A stretch of 45,673 nt of DNA from Methylotenera sp. (GTDB lineage Bacteria > Pseudomonadota > Gammaproteobacteria > Burkholderiales > Methylophilaceae). Position 1 is the stretch's first letter. Each line of letters opens with the position of its first letter. The DNA is taken from positions 1 through 45,673 of the forward strand of contig JAURWJ010000035.1 in assembly GCA_030655015.1 (NCBI GenBank). The letters run 5' to 3'. The notes below the pieces were generated by a model that saw only the letters and a list, made by a program, of their open reading frames with translations, did no database searches and was not told the DNA's origin. Both the position numbers and the translations under genes were made by a program. Below are positions 1 to 8,517 of this stretch, one piece after another.

Positions 1-100
1 CAATCGCCGCGATGATATCTGGCGTAATCTGCGCTGGGGCTAACCTCGACTGTGTTGCTACATGCACTTCTGTTAATAGCGGTATGTCATCATCTTGCAT
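1..100 (-). CDS. hypothetical protein, N-terminal fragment (runs off the window)
   Basis: A reading frame opens with ATG at 98-100, 18 bases past the holC stop, and stays open to the window edge (about 33 codons, beginning MQDDDIPLLTEVHV). It follows pepA and holC on the same strand, where many betaproteobacteria have a short uncharacterised acidic protein between holC and valS. No domain can be assigned from this fragment. Its reality rests on the open frame, the close spacing and the same direction as holC. The start is plausible but I see no strong ribosome binding site. Confidence 0.5.
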   Translation of the reverse strand, partial: MQDDDIPLLTEVHVATQSRLAPAQITPDIIAAI

Positions 101-118
101 AGTATTCAACCCTTGAAT

Positions 119-568
119 TTAGTCATCATGAATAATAGCCATCTGGCTACTAGCCACATCCGTTGATTTCACTTGGTAGCCTCGATCCCGATAAAACTTA
201 AAACGAGATCTAGCTGCTACTTTATCTTCTTCATCAACCCCAACAATTTCCACCAACACTCTAAAACGACTAAAAAATGGGGGGTGCACCGCTTGCAAGT
301 TAATCAGAATATCATCATGAATTAAATGTAGGCCATCAGCATCAATCACAAAAGGTGCGTATTGGCTTAACGCATCAAAAGGCGTGGTGCTACTCGGTAA
401 AAAACTAGGTGCGGATTGCTGCCAAAGGCGTTGTTGTAACAACTGTCCCATGGCATCATTTTGCGCAAAAATAGTCAGCCGACGCCCTCGGGCCACAGCT
501 TTCTCACTAAGCTCAACTACTTTTACTAGCTTATCTGGCACGTTGAAAAAAAACTCTACGCGTGTCAT
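119..568 (-). CDS. holC: DNA polymerase III chi subunit HolC
   Basis: HolC is the chi subunit of the clamp-loader complex. It links the replicative polymerase to single-strand binding protein. The protein begins MTRVEFFFNV, the usual HolC opening, and is 149 aa, normal for the family. It continues with RRLTIFAQND and a late FKFYRDRGYQV segment typical of betaproteobacterial chi. A longer reading from ATG at 586 would add six residues that overlap the pepA stop; the internal ATG at 568 matches the family start better. It lies directly downstream of pepA, the common order in betaproteobacteria. Confidence 0.88.
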   Translation of the reverse strand: MTRVEFFFNVPDKLVKVVELSEKAVARGRRLTIFAQNDAMGQLLQQRLWQQSAPSFLPSSTTPFDALSQYAPFVIDADGLHLIHDDILINLQAVHPPFFSRFRVLVEIVGVDEEDKVAARSRFKFYRDRGYQVKSTDVASSQMAIIHDD

Positions 569-578
569 CGCACAAGCA

Positions 579-2093
579 CTAAGCATTCAACTTGTTTGCT
601 CGCGCTACCAAAAACGCAGTCAGCAATGGCACCGGGCGGCCCGTACCCCCTTTTTCTTTACCTGACTTCCAAGCGGTACCTGCAATATCCAAATGTGCCC
701 ACTCATATTTTTTTGCAAATCGAGATAAGAAACATGCAGCCGTAATGCTACCGCCAGCACGACCACCAATATTGGCGATATCGGCAAAATTGCTATCTAA
801 CAACGGTTGATAATCATCCCACATCGGCATGAGCCAAGCACGGTCTAGCGCTGCCTCACCCGCATTTAACAACTCTTTTGCCAAGTCATCATTATTGCTA
901 AATAAACCACTGGCATGATGACCCAGTGCAATCACACACGCGCCAGTTAATGTGGCGACATCAACCACCGCACTCGGCTCAAATCGCTCAGCATAAGTGA
1001 GTGCGTCACATAATATCAGGCGGCCTTCCGCATCGGTATTTAATACTTCAATGGTTAATCCGGACATACTCGTCAGCACATCGCCAGGGCGTGTTGCGCG
1101 ACCATCAGGCATGTTTTCGCAAGTAGGAATAATACCAATGACATTCAGCGGCAATTTCATTTCCGCGATAGTTTTAAACGTACCCAGTACGCTTGCCGCG
1201 CCGCACATGTCATATTTCATTTCGTCCATCTCAGCGCCCGGCTTCAATGAGATGCCGCCAGTATCAAAGGTAACACCCTTACCAACCAACACCACAGGCT
1301 TTTGATCTTTGTGGCCTTTTAAGTGTTGCATGACGATAAACTTTGGTGGCTCCTCACTCCCTTGTGTCACCCCTAAAAATGAACCCATGCCTAATTCTTT
1401 TAACGCATCAGTCTCTAATATTTCAATTTTCAAGCCATAAGTTTTGCCCAATGCTAACGCTTGCTCAGCAAGATAAGTTGGCGTACAAACATTAGGCGGT
1501 AAATTACCTAAATCTTTCGCTAAACTCACGCCCGCAGCCAGCGCACGGCCTTCAGCTACGGCAGACTCTGCTTCATTTAATGCGTTAGCATCAGCAATGC
1601 TAATGGTGAGCTGTTTTAACTCTTTTTTAGCTTCTTTTTCTTCAGTCGCTGTTTTTTTACGTTTAATCGCATCAAAACGATAGGTGGCATCCAGCACCAC
1701 CTCAACCAAATGCGCAACCTTCCAACGTACACTCAATTCTTTAACTGGCAACTCTGCTAAAAAACTCACAGCTTCAGTAGTGCCGCTCGCTGCAACCGCC
1801 TTAACAGAGGCGCGTACCGCTTTGCAGAATTGTTTTTCAGTAAAGTCAGCCGGCTTACCCAACCCAACCAGCAATACACGCTCAGCCTGTGAACCAGGCA
1901 CGTTATGCAGCATCAATGTTGCCTCTAACTTGCCATCTAAGTCACCACGCTTAAGTATATTAGTAATATAACCGTTTGATGCATCATCAATCGCTTGAGC
2001 CGCGTTGGATAACTGATGCGACTCGTAAACACCTACAATGACACAATGACCATGCTGTTTTTCCGCATGTGCTGTTTTTATGTTAAATTCCAT
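579..2093 (-). CDS. pepA: leucyl aminopeptidase (M17 family)
   Basis: Cytosolic two-metal aminopeptidase that removes N-terminal residues from peptides; in some bacteria PepA also binds DNA. The 504-aa length is normal. The metal-binding core is visible: GKGVTFDTGGISLK near residue 268 and the M17 signature NTDAEGRL near residue 351, with the conserved TLTGACVIALG strand after it. The N-terminal third is the usual macro-like domain. It is transcribed divergently from lptF and is followed by holC almost without a gap, so the two are probably one operon. Nothing odd is seen. Confidence 0.95.
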   Translation of the reverse strand: MEFNIKTAHAEKQHGHCVIVGVYESHQLSNAAQAIDDASNGYITNILKRGDLDGKLEATLMLHNVPGSQAERVLLVGLGKPADFTEKQFCKAVRASVKAVAASGTTEAVSFLAELPVKELSVRWKVAHLVEVVLDATYRFDAIKRKKTATEEKEAKKELKQLTISIADANALNEAESAVAEGRALAAGVSLAKDLGNLPPNVCTPTYLAEQALALGKTYGLKIEILETDALKELGMGSFLGVTQGSEEPPKFIVMQHLKGHKDQKPVVLVGKGVTFDTGGISLKPGAEMDEMKYDMCGAASVLGTFKTIAEMKLPLNVIGIIPTCENMPDGRATRPGDVLTSMSGLTIEVLNTDAEGRLILCDALTYAERFEPSAVVDVATLTGACVIALGHHASGLFSNNDDLAKELLNAGEAALDRAWLMPMWDDYQPLLDSNFADIANIGGRAGGSITAACFLSRFAKKYEWAHLDIAGTAWKSGKEKGGTGRPVPLLTAFLVARANKLNA

Positions 2094-2280
2094 CTAGTTG
2101 CATCCTTGATTTTGTGGTTATTTCATTTATCAATCTATAATAACGATTAGTTGCACAGGTTAAAAATTTAAGGTGTGCCACCACGCCACAGCTAAATTGC
2201 TAATGTCAGTAAATTTTAATTAAATTATCGCGTGTTTTACACGTAATTCATAGTCGTAAATAAATTAGTCAATAAATCCT
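2094..2280. promoter_or_regulatory. divergent pepA / lptF intergenic region
   Basis: This AT-rich spacer separates two genes that diverge, so it should hold promoters for both. A small perfect dyad, CGTGT-TTT-ACACG, sits at 2231-2243, about 38 bases before the lptF ATG. I cannot assign clear -35 and -10 boxes, and lptF has no obvious Shine-Dalgarno sequence. Confidence 0.35.
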
Positions 2281-3393
2281 ATGCTTTTTAAACGCTCGCT
2301 CTTACAAGAACTTATTTCTACCGCCGTTGGTGCGTTCCTTATTTTGGTGGGCATTATCATCGCCCAGCGTGCCGGCAACCTGATTCGCCTTGCGACGAAA
2401 GGTGTGCTGCCAAACGACGCGATCATCACCATGCTCGGTTTCAATATGATCAAGTACCTACCGATGATACTGTCATTGACCATTTTTTTGGCCGTTCTGA
2501 TGACTTTATCGCGCTGGTATCGCGATTCTGAAATGGTAGTATGGTTTAGTAGTGGTTTAAGCATCAACAACTGGATTCGCCCTGTGCTCAGTTTTGCTGT
2601 GCCCGTGATTGTATTGATTACAGCATTAAGCTTGTTCATTATGCCCTGGGCAATCAGCAAAGGTGACGGCTTTCTCACGCAACTTAAAAGTCGCGATGAA
2701 TTGGCTTCTATCAGCCCAGGCGTATTCAAAGAATCAGGCGATGGCGAGCGCGTATTTTTTATAGAAAGCTTTGATGAACTTGGCAATGTTGTGAAAAACA
2801 TATTCGTTCAATCCATGCAGCATCAAAAGCTAGGCATTATTGTTGCCGCTGAAGGCAGTCGTTTTATAGAAAAAAATAATGACCACTTTTTACTCATGCA
2901 AAATGGTCGGCGCTATCAAGGTTCACGCGGAACGGCTGAGTTCTCAACCACAGAGTTTGAAAAATACGCCATTAGGATTGAAGCTAAAGAAGTCAAGGAA
3001 TCGCCCCCCAGTACACAATCAAAATCTAGCCTTGAGTTATTGCAAAGCGCAAACATTGCCAACAACGCTGAATTGCAATGGCGCTTCGCCATTCCTATTT
3101 CGGCACTGATCCTATCTTTACTTGCCATCCCATTAAGTGCAATAGATCCACGTGCTGGTCGCTCTGTTAACTTTGCCTTGGCGCTGATTATTTACATCAT
3201 CTACAACAACTTATTAAGTATCATGCAGGCTTGGGTTACACAAGGCAAGGTCAATGAGATCATAGGCTTGTGGCCAGTACATTTACTGTTTTTAGCACTG
3301 GCTATTTACATGTTTTATAGGAGGGGCAGACAACTGCCAATGTTGCCAAAAATTTTCACCCTGCTTTGGTCAAAATTCCGCCCTAAGCATTAA
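2281..3393 (+). CDS. lptF: LPS export permease LptF
   Basis: LptF is one of the two inner-membrane permease subunits of the LptB2FG transporter, which extracts lipopolysaccharide and passes it to the LptC-A-D bridge. At 370 aa it has the family layout: membrane segments in the first 110 residues (starting LLQELISTAVGAFLILVG), a soluble periplasmic beta-jellyroll in the middle, and membrane segments at the C terminus (ALILSLLAIPLSAIDPRAGR is a typical LptF stretch). lptG follows after 21 bases and completes the pair. Confidence 0.94.
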   Translation: MLFKRSLLQELISTAVGAFLILVGIIIAQRAGNLIRLATKGVLPNDAIITMLGFNMIKYLPMILSLTIFLAVLMTLSRWYRDSEMVVWFSSGLSINNWIRPVLSFAVPVIVLITALSLFIMPWAISKGDGFLTQLKSRDELASISPGVFKESGDGERVFFIESFDELGNVVKNIFVQSMQHQKLGIIVAAEGSRFIEKNNDHFLLMQNGRRYQGSRGTAEFSTTEFEKYAIRIEAKEVKESPPSTQSKSSLELLQSANIANNAELQWRFAIPISALILSLLAIPLSAIDPRAGRSVNFALALIIYIIYNNLLSIMQAWVTQGKVNEIIGLWPVHLLFLALAIYMFYRRGRQLPMLPKIFTLLWSKFRPKH

Positions 3394-3414
3394 GTTAATA
3401 GCGCCGAACCCCTT

Positions 3415-4485
3415 ATGAGAATTATCACCCGATATTTGCTAAAAGAAATCACCGTTAATGTGCTGCTTATTACGCTTGCACTCATTGCCATGTTTTCATT
3501 TTTCGATCTAATGCAAGAACTAGAGAACCTAGGTAAAGGTAATTACGGGTTGAGCAAAGTAGCGCTATTTGTTTTACTGAGTGCGCCAGGGCACATCTAT
3601 GAAGTGATGCCTGTCGCGGTTCTGGTGGGTTGCATGATGACTTTGGGGCAGTTTGCACGCTATTCGGAACTTATTGTATTAAGAGTGAGTGGCATTTCAC
3701 TGCTAAATCTAGTATTTTTGCTATTAAAAATAGGCTTGATATTTACCCTGCTCACCTTTTTTGTAGGTGAGCTCATCACCCCATTAAGTGAAAAAATGGC
3801 GCAACGGATGCGGTTAAAAGCAACAGACTCAGTGATTGTGCAGGATTTTATGTCGGGGCTTTGGGTGAAAGACGGCAACAATTTTGTGAACGTAGAAGAA
3901 GTATTGGTAGATACCACGCTACTCAACGTTCATATTTATGAATTTGACCAAAAATTTCATCTGCGAACCACAAGCCATGCTAAAAGCGGGCAGTTTGATA
4001 AAGATCAGTGGCATTTAAAAGAGGTGACTCAAACGCATTTTGACAAAGACACCAATCGTGTTGTGCAGTTAGAAAATGCCACCTGGCGCTCGCTCATCCG
4101 TCCGGAATTACTTAATGTACTATTAGTGTTACCAGAAAAAATGTCCGCCTGGAATTTATATTCGTATATACAACACTTATCGATTAACAAACAAAAGACC
4201 ACGCGTTATGAAATGGCACTTTGGGCAAAAATTATTTACCCCCTTGCTTGCCTGGTCATGGTAATTTTAGCGCTACCGTTTGGCTTTATTCAGCAACGTG
4301 CCACCGGTGCCAGCACTAAAATATTTATGGGGATCATGCTCGGTGTACTTTACCAAATACTTAATCGCGCATTTGTACATTTAGGTCTGCTAAATGATTG
4401 GTCGCCTCTTTTTAGCGCCATTATGCCGACCATGTTATTTTTGCTGGCAGGTCTTACCATGCTCTACCAAGTCGATAGAAGGTAA
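3415..4485 (+). CDS. lptG: LPS export permease LptG
   Basis: LptG is the second permease subunit of the LptB2FG lipopolysaccharide exporter. The 356-aa protein begins MRIITRYLLKEI, typical of LptG, and shows N-terminal membrane helices, a periplasmic domain (about residues 125-255) and C-terminal helices. The segment MVILALPFGFIQQR before the last helices is a family hallmark. It is cotranscribed with lptF and ends 11 bases from the convergent RDD-family gene. Confidence 0.94.
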   Translation: MRIITRYLLKEITVNVLLITLALIAMFSFFDLMQELENLGKGNYGLSKVALFVLLSAPGHIYEVMPVAVLVGCMMTLGQFARYSELIVLRVSGISLLNLVFLLLKIGLIFTLLTFFVGELITPLSEKMAQRMRLKATDSVIVQDFMSGLWVKDGNNFVNVEEVLVDTTLLNVHIYEFDQKFHLRTTSHAKSGQFDKDQWHLKEVTQTHFDKDTNRVVQLENATWRSLIRPELLNVLLVLPEKMSAWNLYSYIQHLSINKQKTTRYEMALWAKIIYPLACLVMVILALPFGFIQQRATGASTKIFMGIMLGVLYQILNRAFVHLGLLNDWSPLFSAIMPTMLFLLAGLTMLYQVDRR

Positions 4486-4496
4486 CAGGGGGTAGG

Positions 4497-4937
4497 CTAA
4501 TTGTTTTTGGCTACACTAACAATCCGGCTTTTTAACAACCTGTCATGCAAAAATAGCTGGCCATGATCAAAAAACGCCCACAAAAAACCTAGCCCACACA
4601 GCAATAAACTCAGTGTTGCCAGCATATATCTTGCCAAGGCCTGATTCAAAGTCAGCGTTTTATTTTCCTGATTCACTACCTTTATATGCCAAGCCTGCAT
4701 CGCCAGTGTTTGCCCGCTTTTCACCCAGCAGCGCACAAAATATGCGCCCACTAGCGTCCACAAAAAAAGTTGCAGTAAAAAACGCTTAACGCCATGTGTT
4801 GCATCCCCGGCCAGCCATAAAAATAGCCCTGCACATGCAAAACCAATCGCGATGACAGTCAGCGCCTCATAAATAAAACAAGCCACTAATTTGAGTAAAC
4901 TAGGGGCGGTTGATTGTGTTGTTGGTTTATTATTCAT
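4497..4937 (-). CDS. RDD family membrane protein
   Basis: A 146-aa integral membrane protein of the RDD family, a loosely defined group with proposed transport or membrane-stress roles. Hydrophobic segments lie near residues 15-45, 50-70 and 105-130. The loop GQTLAMQAWHIKVV matches the conserved RDD stretch after the second helix. It is the last gene of the run sigma factor-DUF3619-DUF3106-RDD, an arrangement common in betaproteobacteria, though 98 bases separate it from the DUF3106 gene. Its specific function is unknown. Confidence 0.8.
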   Translation of the reverse strand: MNNKPTTQSTAPSLLKLVACFIYEALTVIAIGFACAGLFLWLAGDATHGVKRFLLQLFLWTLVGAYFVRCWVKSGQTLAMQAWHIKVVNQENKTLTLNQALARYMLATLSLLLCGLGFLWAFFDHGQLFLHDRLLKSRIVSVAKNN

Positions 4938-5035
4938 ATAAAAGGGCTGTTAGGAACAGTAGTCTGACAGCAAAAATGCGTACATTGATTTTGCGCTTTT
5001 GAATTAATTAGTAGCTATTAGCTTTCACTACCGCA

Positions 5036-5479
5036 TCAATCTAAATCAGCATCGGTATACGCATCAGGTGACTCTGCGCGTAATCTGGCGCGCTCTGATT
5101 CAGGTAGCTTTTGATATTTTTGCCATTTTTTACGCAATTCATTTTTTTTGTCTGCGGGTAAAGCTTGAAACTGCTGATGTCTTTTTCTAGCATTCTCCCG
5201 CTCATAGGGTGTCATTCGACTCCAATTTGAAAGCCGCTTTGTCACTAGCGCTTGTTTGCTGGGGCTCATTTTCGGGTAATCGCGCGCAATATCCAACATT
5301 TTTTCACGCTGCCATGGTCTTAACGTATCCCACTCTGAAGCAAGCGGATTTAAAACTTGATGTTGTTCAGCTGAGAGTTCTGCCCAAGTCACATTGGCTT
5401 CATCTGCAATGGCCAAACCACTAAAAACTAAAGCTAAAAATAATACAGTACTTTTAAATCTCAATTGGAATCCAGCCAT
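5036..5479 (-). CDS. DUF3106 domain protein, exported
   Basis: A 147-aa protein with an N-terminal signal-like hydrophobic stretch (about residues 9-25, VLFLALVFSGLAIADE). A highly charged, helical, repeat-rich region follows, with recurring W-x-x-x-x/P-x-x-R/K-E patterns (WDTLRPWQREKML, NWSRMTPYERENAR, QKYQKLPESERARL). This is the DUF3106 pattern: short helical repeats in periplasmic proteins linked to ECF-type sigma factors. Its start overlaps the end of the DUF3619 gene by 19 bases, suggesting translational coupling. A periplasmic sensing or sigma-control role is inference. Confidence 0.8.
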   Translation of the reverse strand: MAGFQLRFKSTVLFLALVFSGLAIADEANVTWAELSAEQHQVLNPLASEWDTLRPWQREKMLDIARDYPKMSPSKQALVTKRLSNWSRMTPYERENARKRHQQFQALPADKKNELRKKWQKYQKLPESERARLRAESPDAYTDADLD

Positions 5480-5919
5480 GCGTTAAACCCTTTATCTGCA
5501 TATGCTTCAGGTGGCAAATCAGAAGCCAACAAGAAGGCATCGCTATTTTCTAAATTATGCGTAAAACTAAATTGCTGTACTACAAAAAAAGCAAGCAACA
5601 TCGCTGCCACTAGAAGTACAGAAGACATTATTTTATGTTGCCCCAGATGGTCACCAAACCATTGTAAAACATGCCCGCTTTGATTCACCCCACGATGGCT
5701 AGCAGCTTGTGTTTGCAGGCTCGTTAATTGGCTTACAGCAAGGCTACGTGCAGTGGATAGCCGCTGAACCTCAACTGGGGTCAATTGCTGTACGCGATGA
5801 TCCAATAAATCGACAATGTGATTAGCAATTTGCGCCTCGACCATCAACCCGGTGTCATGAGCCTCATCCATTACGTGGTTGTCATTCACTTTTCCCATTT
5901 TATTTTCATGTGTATTCAT
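5461..5919 (-). CDS. DUF3619 family protein, possible anti-sigma factor
   Basis: A 152-aa protein with a soluble N-terminal half, one membrane helix near residues 97-117 (IMSSVLLVAAMLLAFFVVQQF) and a short C-terminal tail containing LLASDLPPEAYADKGFNAWL. The tail motif DLPPxAYxDxGFxxWL is typical of DUF3619. One membrane span directly downstream of an ECF-like sigma gene is what an anti-sigma factor looks like, but this is inference from position and topology. It starts 9 bases after the sigma-factor stop. Confidence 0.8.
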   Translation of the reverse strand: MNTHENKMGKVNDNHVMDEAHDTGLMVEAQIANHIVDLLDHRVQQLTPVEVQRLSTARSLAVSQLTSLQTQAASHRGVNQSGHVLQWFGDHLGQHKIMSSVLLVAAMLLAFFVVQQFSFTHNLENSDAFLLASDLPPEAYADKGFNAWLDSN

Positions 5920-5928
5920 TGCCTGTAC

Positions 5929-6534
5929 CTAACCTTTCGAGCCACGATTATTGATCATGTCCCCGGATAAGCCCAGCTTATCCAAACCTTGTTTTTTTAA
6001 TTCTGCAGCCAATGCACGCACCGCCCGAGAGCAGTGCGTTTTAACGCTACCATCCGAGCAACCCATCACGCTTGCGGTTTCTGCCACATCCATGCCCTCC
6101 CAGTAACGCAGCACAAAGGCCTCACGTTGACGCGCTGGTAACTTTTCCAATGCCCGCTCTATCAGCTCAATGGTTTGGCTACGTGCCAACCGGGTCGACG
6201 GTTCATCGCTATCATCTTCCACATCTATCGTTTCTAATGGATCACGCTCCTCGCCTCCCTCGCTACTACCGCCAAAAGAAGACAGCAGCGTGGTCCATAA
6301 ATTGCGTACTTTTTGTCTGCGCCAGTAGTCCCGCATCGTATTTTGTAGAATACGTTGAAATAGCATCGGAAACTCGGTGACTGGATTATTACCATACTTT
6401 GTAGCTAACTTCATCATCGCATCTTGTACGATATCAAGCGCTGCATGATCATCGCGCACAGCATAAGCTGTCTGCTTAAATGCACGACGCTCCACTGCGA
6501 TCAGAAAGTCAGAAAGTTCTTTAGGTGTTGCCAT
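5929..6534 (-). CDS. RNA polymerase sigma factor, ECF-like sigma-70 family
   Basis: A 201-aa sigma factor. Region 2 is seen in the first 80 residues (AALDIVQDAMMKLA, then FPMLFQRILQNTMRDYWRR). Region 4 is near residues 130-180 (LPARQREAFVLRYWEGMDVAETASVMGCSDGSVKTHCSRA), a complete helix-turn-helix for -35 recognition. An acidic linker (EGGEERDPLETIDVEDDSDE) separates them. It is first in the operon with DUF3619, DUF3106 and RDD genes, which probably control it or act downstream of it. The regulon cannot be read from this window. Confidence 0.88.
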   Translation of the reverse strand: MATPKELSDFLIAVERRAFKQTAYAVRDDHAALDIVQDAMMKLATKYGNNPVTEFPMLFQRILQNTMRDYWRRQKVRNLWTTLLSSFGGSSEGGEERDPLETIDVEDDSDEPSTRLARSQTIELIERALEKLPARQREAFVLRYWEGMDVAETASVMGCSDGSVKTHCSRAVRALAAELKKQGLDKLGLSGDMINNRGSKG

Positions 6535-6602
6535 TTATATGGGTGATATTATTAACGAATAGGTTTGGGCAGCGCAAGCTTAAAGTATATCAGGTTTATA
6601 TT

Positions 6603-6631
6603 TTGCACTAAGCTTTAAGCTTAGTTACAAT
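6603..6631 (+). promoter_or_regulatory. sigma70-type promoter for the PP0621-pilS-pilR genes
   Basis: TTGCAC at 6603-6608 and TACAAT at 6626-6631 are separated by exactly 17 bases. This gives a strong vegetative promoter with a start expected near 6638, 23 bases before the ATG at 6661. It also faces away from the sigma-factor operon. Confidence 0.6.
6607..6625. promoter_or_regulatory. perfect 9-1-9 palindrome in the promoter spacer
   Basis: ACTAAGCTT-T-AAGCTTAGT is a perfect inverted repeat filling the spacer between the -35 and -10 boxes. A related half-site, AAGCTTA, lies upstream near 6577. The position fits a repressor site that would block RNA polymerase. The binding protein is unknown; PilR itself is a sigma54 activator and would not normally act here. 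Confidence 0.45.
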
Positions 6632-6660
6632 CTGATCAATCAATACAACGAGTAGCTTTT

Positions 6661-6888
6661 ATGACGAAAATAATTTTACTAGGGCTGGTTATTTGGCTAG
6701 CCATTTATGTCTTAAAACGCGTGGTGAATCAATCTAGCTCGCAACCATCAAACACGCCTAAACCTGACGATTCTGAGGCTGAAAACATGGTGCAATGCGC
6801 AACTTGCAAAGTGCATTTACCCAGATCAGAAGCTTTTTTAGTCAACAGCAATTTTTACTGCTGTAAAGCGCATATTCCAAACACATGA
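6661..6888 (+). CDS. PP0621 family protein (membrane-anchored, Cys-rich tail)
   Basis: A 75-aa protein with one N-terminal membrane helix (about residues 3-19, IILLGLVIWLAIYVLKR) and a C-terminal putative metal-binding part with C-A-T-C near residues 46-49 and a YCCKAH motif near 67-72. This is the PP0621 family, usually encoded directly before pilS/pilR in betaproteobacteria and pseudomonads. Its stop overlaps the pilS start by 4 bases. Function is not established; the cysteine/histidine set suggests a small zinc ribbon. Confidence 0.82.
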   Translation: MTKIILLGLVIWLAIYVLKRVVNQSSSQPSNTPKPDDSEAENMVQCATCKVHLPRSEAFLVNSNFYCCKAHIPNT

Positions 6889-8504
6889 ATTTTTTTAAAC
6901 TACCGTTAGATTTAAATCCGCGTGTTGCAATGCAAAATGATTTATCGCTGCAAGCGCGTGCTATTCGTATTATCAATATTTTCCGGTTTATTTTAAGTTT
7001 AGTTTTTATATCTTTTTATTTTTATGTAGAAAAATCTCATTGGTTAGATAGCGAAAATGCGCCCCTATTTTTTAGCCTCTCATTAGCCTACGGACTTTTT
7101 AGCGTCACGCTGCTCGTGATCTCCCCCTTCAAATCAAAAGCGCTTACCTATTTTCACCCTGTACAAATCGTCATTGATATTATTTTTATAATCCTAATGA
7201 TGTATGCTGCCGGCGGGATTCAAAGTGGATTAGGGCTTTTGCTCATTATTACCATTGTGACTGCGAGCTTGGTTAGCAATGGTCGTTTATCTTTATTTTA
7301 CGCAGCGGTTGCCACCATCGGCTTGCTACTGGAGCAAAGCTATCAAATAACCAAATTTGCCCTACCGGCTTCATCTTACAGCCAACCTGTAATGCTGAGC
7401 TTAGGCTGCTTTGCCACAGCATGGCTGGCTTACAGCCTAGCCAAACGCATGCTGCAAAGTGAAGCACTTGCATCAGCACGGGGAGTTGATCTTGAAAACT
7501 TAGAGCAAGTGAACGCACTGATTACACAAGAAATGCAGGATGGCGTCATGGTTGTGGATCAAAACGCTAATATTCGCCACCACAATACCCAAGCCAATAC
7601 ATTGCTATCTTTAACAAAGAATAGTCACCAACCCTTGAGGCTTGACGAAACTACGCCAGAAATCGCAATGGCATTTTCGGATTGGGTAAACGGTGAAAAT
7701 GCCATGACCAACTCAACGATCTCGGTCAATAATCGAGAGTTAAAACTGAGATTTGAGCCAATCAATCATTTCAACCGCCAACTTGGGGCCGTTATTTTTA
7801 TTCAAGATTGGAGCCAAATGCAATCTGCGGCACAACAAGCCAAGCTAGCGGCACTAGGCAGGTTAACGGCAAATATCGCCCATGAAATTCGCAATCCCTT
7901 AAGCGCCATTAGCCATGCTAATCAATTATTACAAGAAGAAGAAAATATCACTGCGCCTAATATGCGCATGTTGCAAATCATTGCCGACAACATTGGTCGG
8001 ATTGACCAAATCATTAAAGATGTACTCGAGCTCAATAGACGTGACCGCACACACCAAGAAAAAATTGCCCTTAATCCATTTTTGACTGATTTTTATCACC
8101 AATTTTGTGCCGTTGAAAAAGTGCCTGCATCAAACTTTAAGCTCACACTTTTTACGCAAGAACAAACAATCACTTTTGACCAGCGTCATCTCACACAAAT
8201 TTTATGGAATGTATGTAAAAATGGCTGGCAACATAGCCGTAAAGATGATGGCAGCTTAAATTTACGCTGCGTAGAAATAGATCATGCTGGCTTGAATTTG
8301 GAAATTAGCGATGATGGCGATGGTGTAGCGGAGCAAAATCGCAGCAAATTATTTGAGCCATTTTATACTACTAAAACAACAGGTAATGGGCTAGGGCTTT
8401 ATATATCACGCGAGCTGGCAGAGGCCAACGGCGCCTTTTTACGTTACCATACGCAGGAACAAGGCAGTGCGTTTATTCTGCAGTTAAAAAGCGATCACTC
8501 ATAA
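6885..8504 (+). CDS. pilS: sensor histidine kinase PilS
   Basis: PilS is the membrane kinase that controls type IV pilin expression through PilR. The 539-aa protein has hydrophobic segments in its first 190 residues (about six helices), a PAS-like region (about 205-310), the phosphoacceptor helix LTANIAHEIRNPLSAISHA near residue 330, and a C-terminal ATPase domain with N, G1 (DDGDGV) and G2 (GNGLGLYI) boxes. It overlaps the PP0621 gene and precedes pilR by 13 bases. No pilin gene is in the window. Confidence 0.9.
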   Translation: MNFFKLPLDLNPRVAMQNDLSLQARAIRIINIFRFILSLVFISFYFYVEKSHWLDSENAPLFFSLSLAYGLFSVTLLVISPFKSKALTYFHPVQIVIDIIFIILMMYAAGGIQSGLGLLLIITIVTASLVSNGRLSLFYAAVATIGLLLEQSYQITKFALPASSYSQPVMLSLGCFATAWLAYSLAKRMLQSEALASARGVDLENLEQVNALITQEMQDGVMVVDQNANIRHHNTQANTLLSLTKNSHQPLRLDETTPEIAMAFSDWVNGENAMTNSTISVNNRELKLRFEPINHFNRQLGAVIFIQDWSQMQSAAQQAKLAALGRLTANIAHEIRNPLSAISHANQLLQEEENITAPNMRMLQIIADNIGRIDQIIKDVLELNRRDRTHQEKIALNPFLTDFYHQFCAVEKVPASNFKLTLFTQEQTITFDQRHLTQILWNVCKNGWQHSRKDDGSLNLRCVEIDHAGLNLEISDDGDGVAEQNRSKLFEPFYTTKTTGNGLGLYISRELAEANGAFLRYHTQEQGSAFILQLKSDHS

Positions 8505-8517
8505 GGCAGCATCTCAC

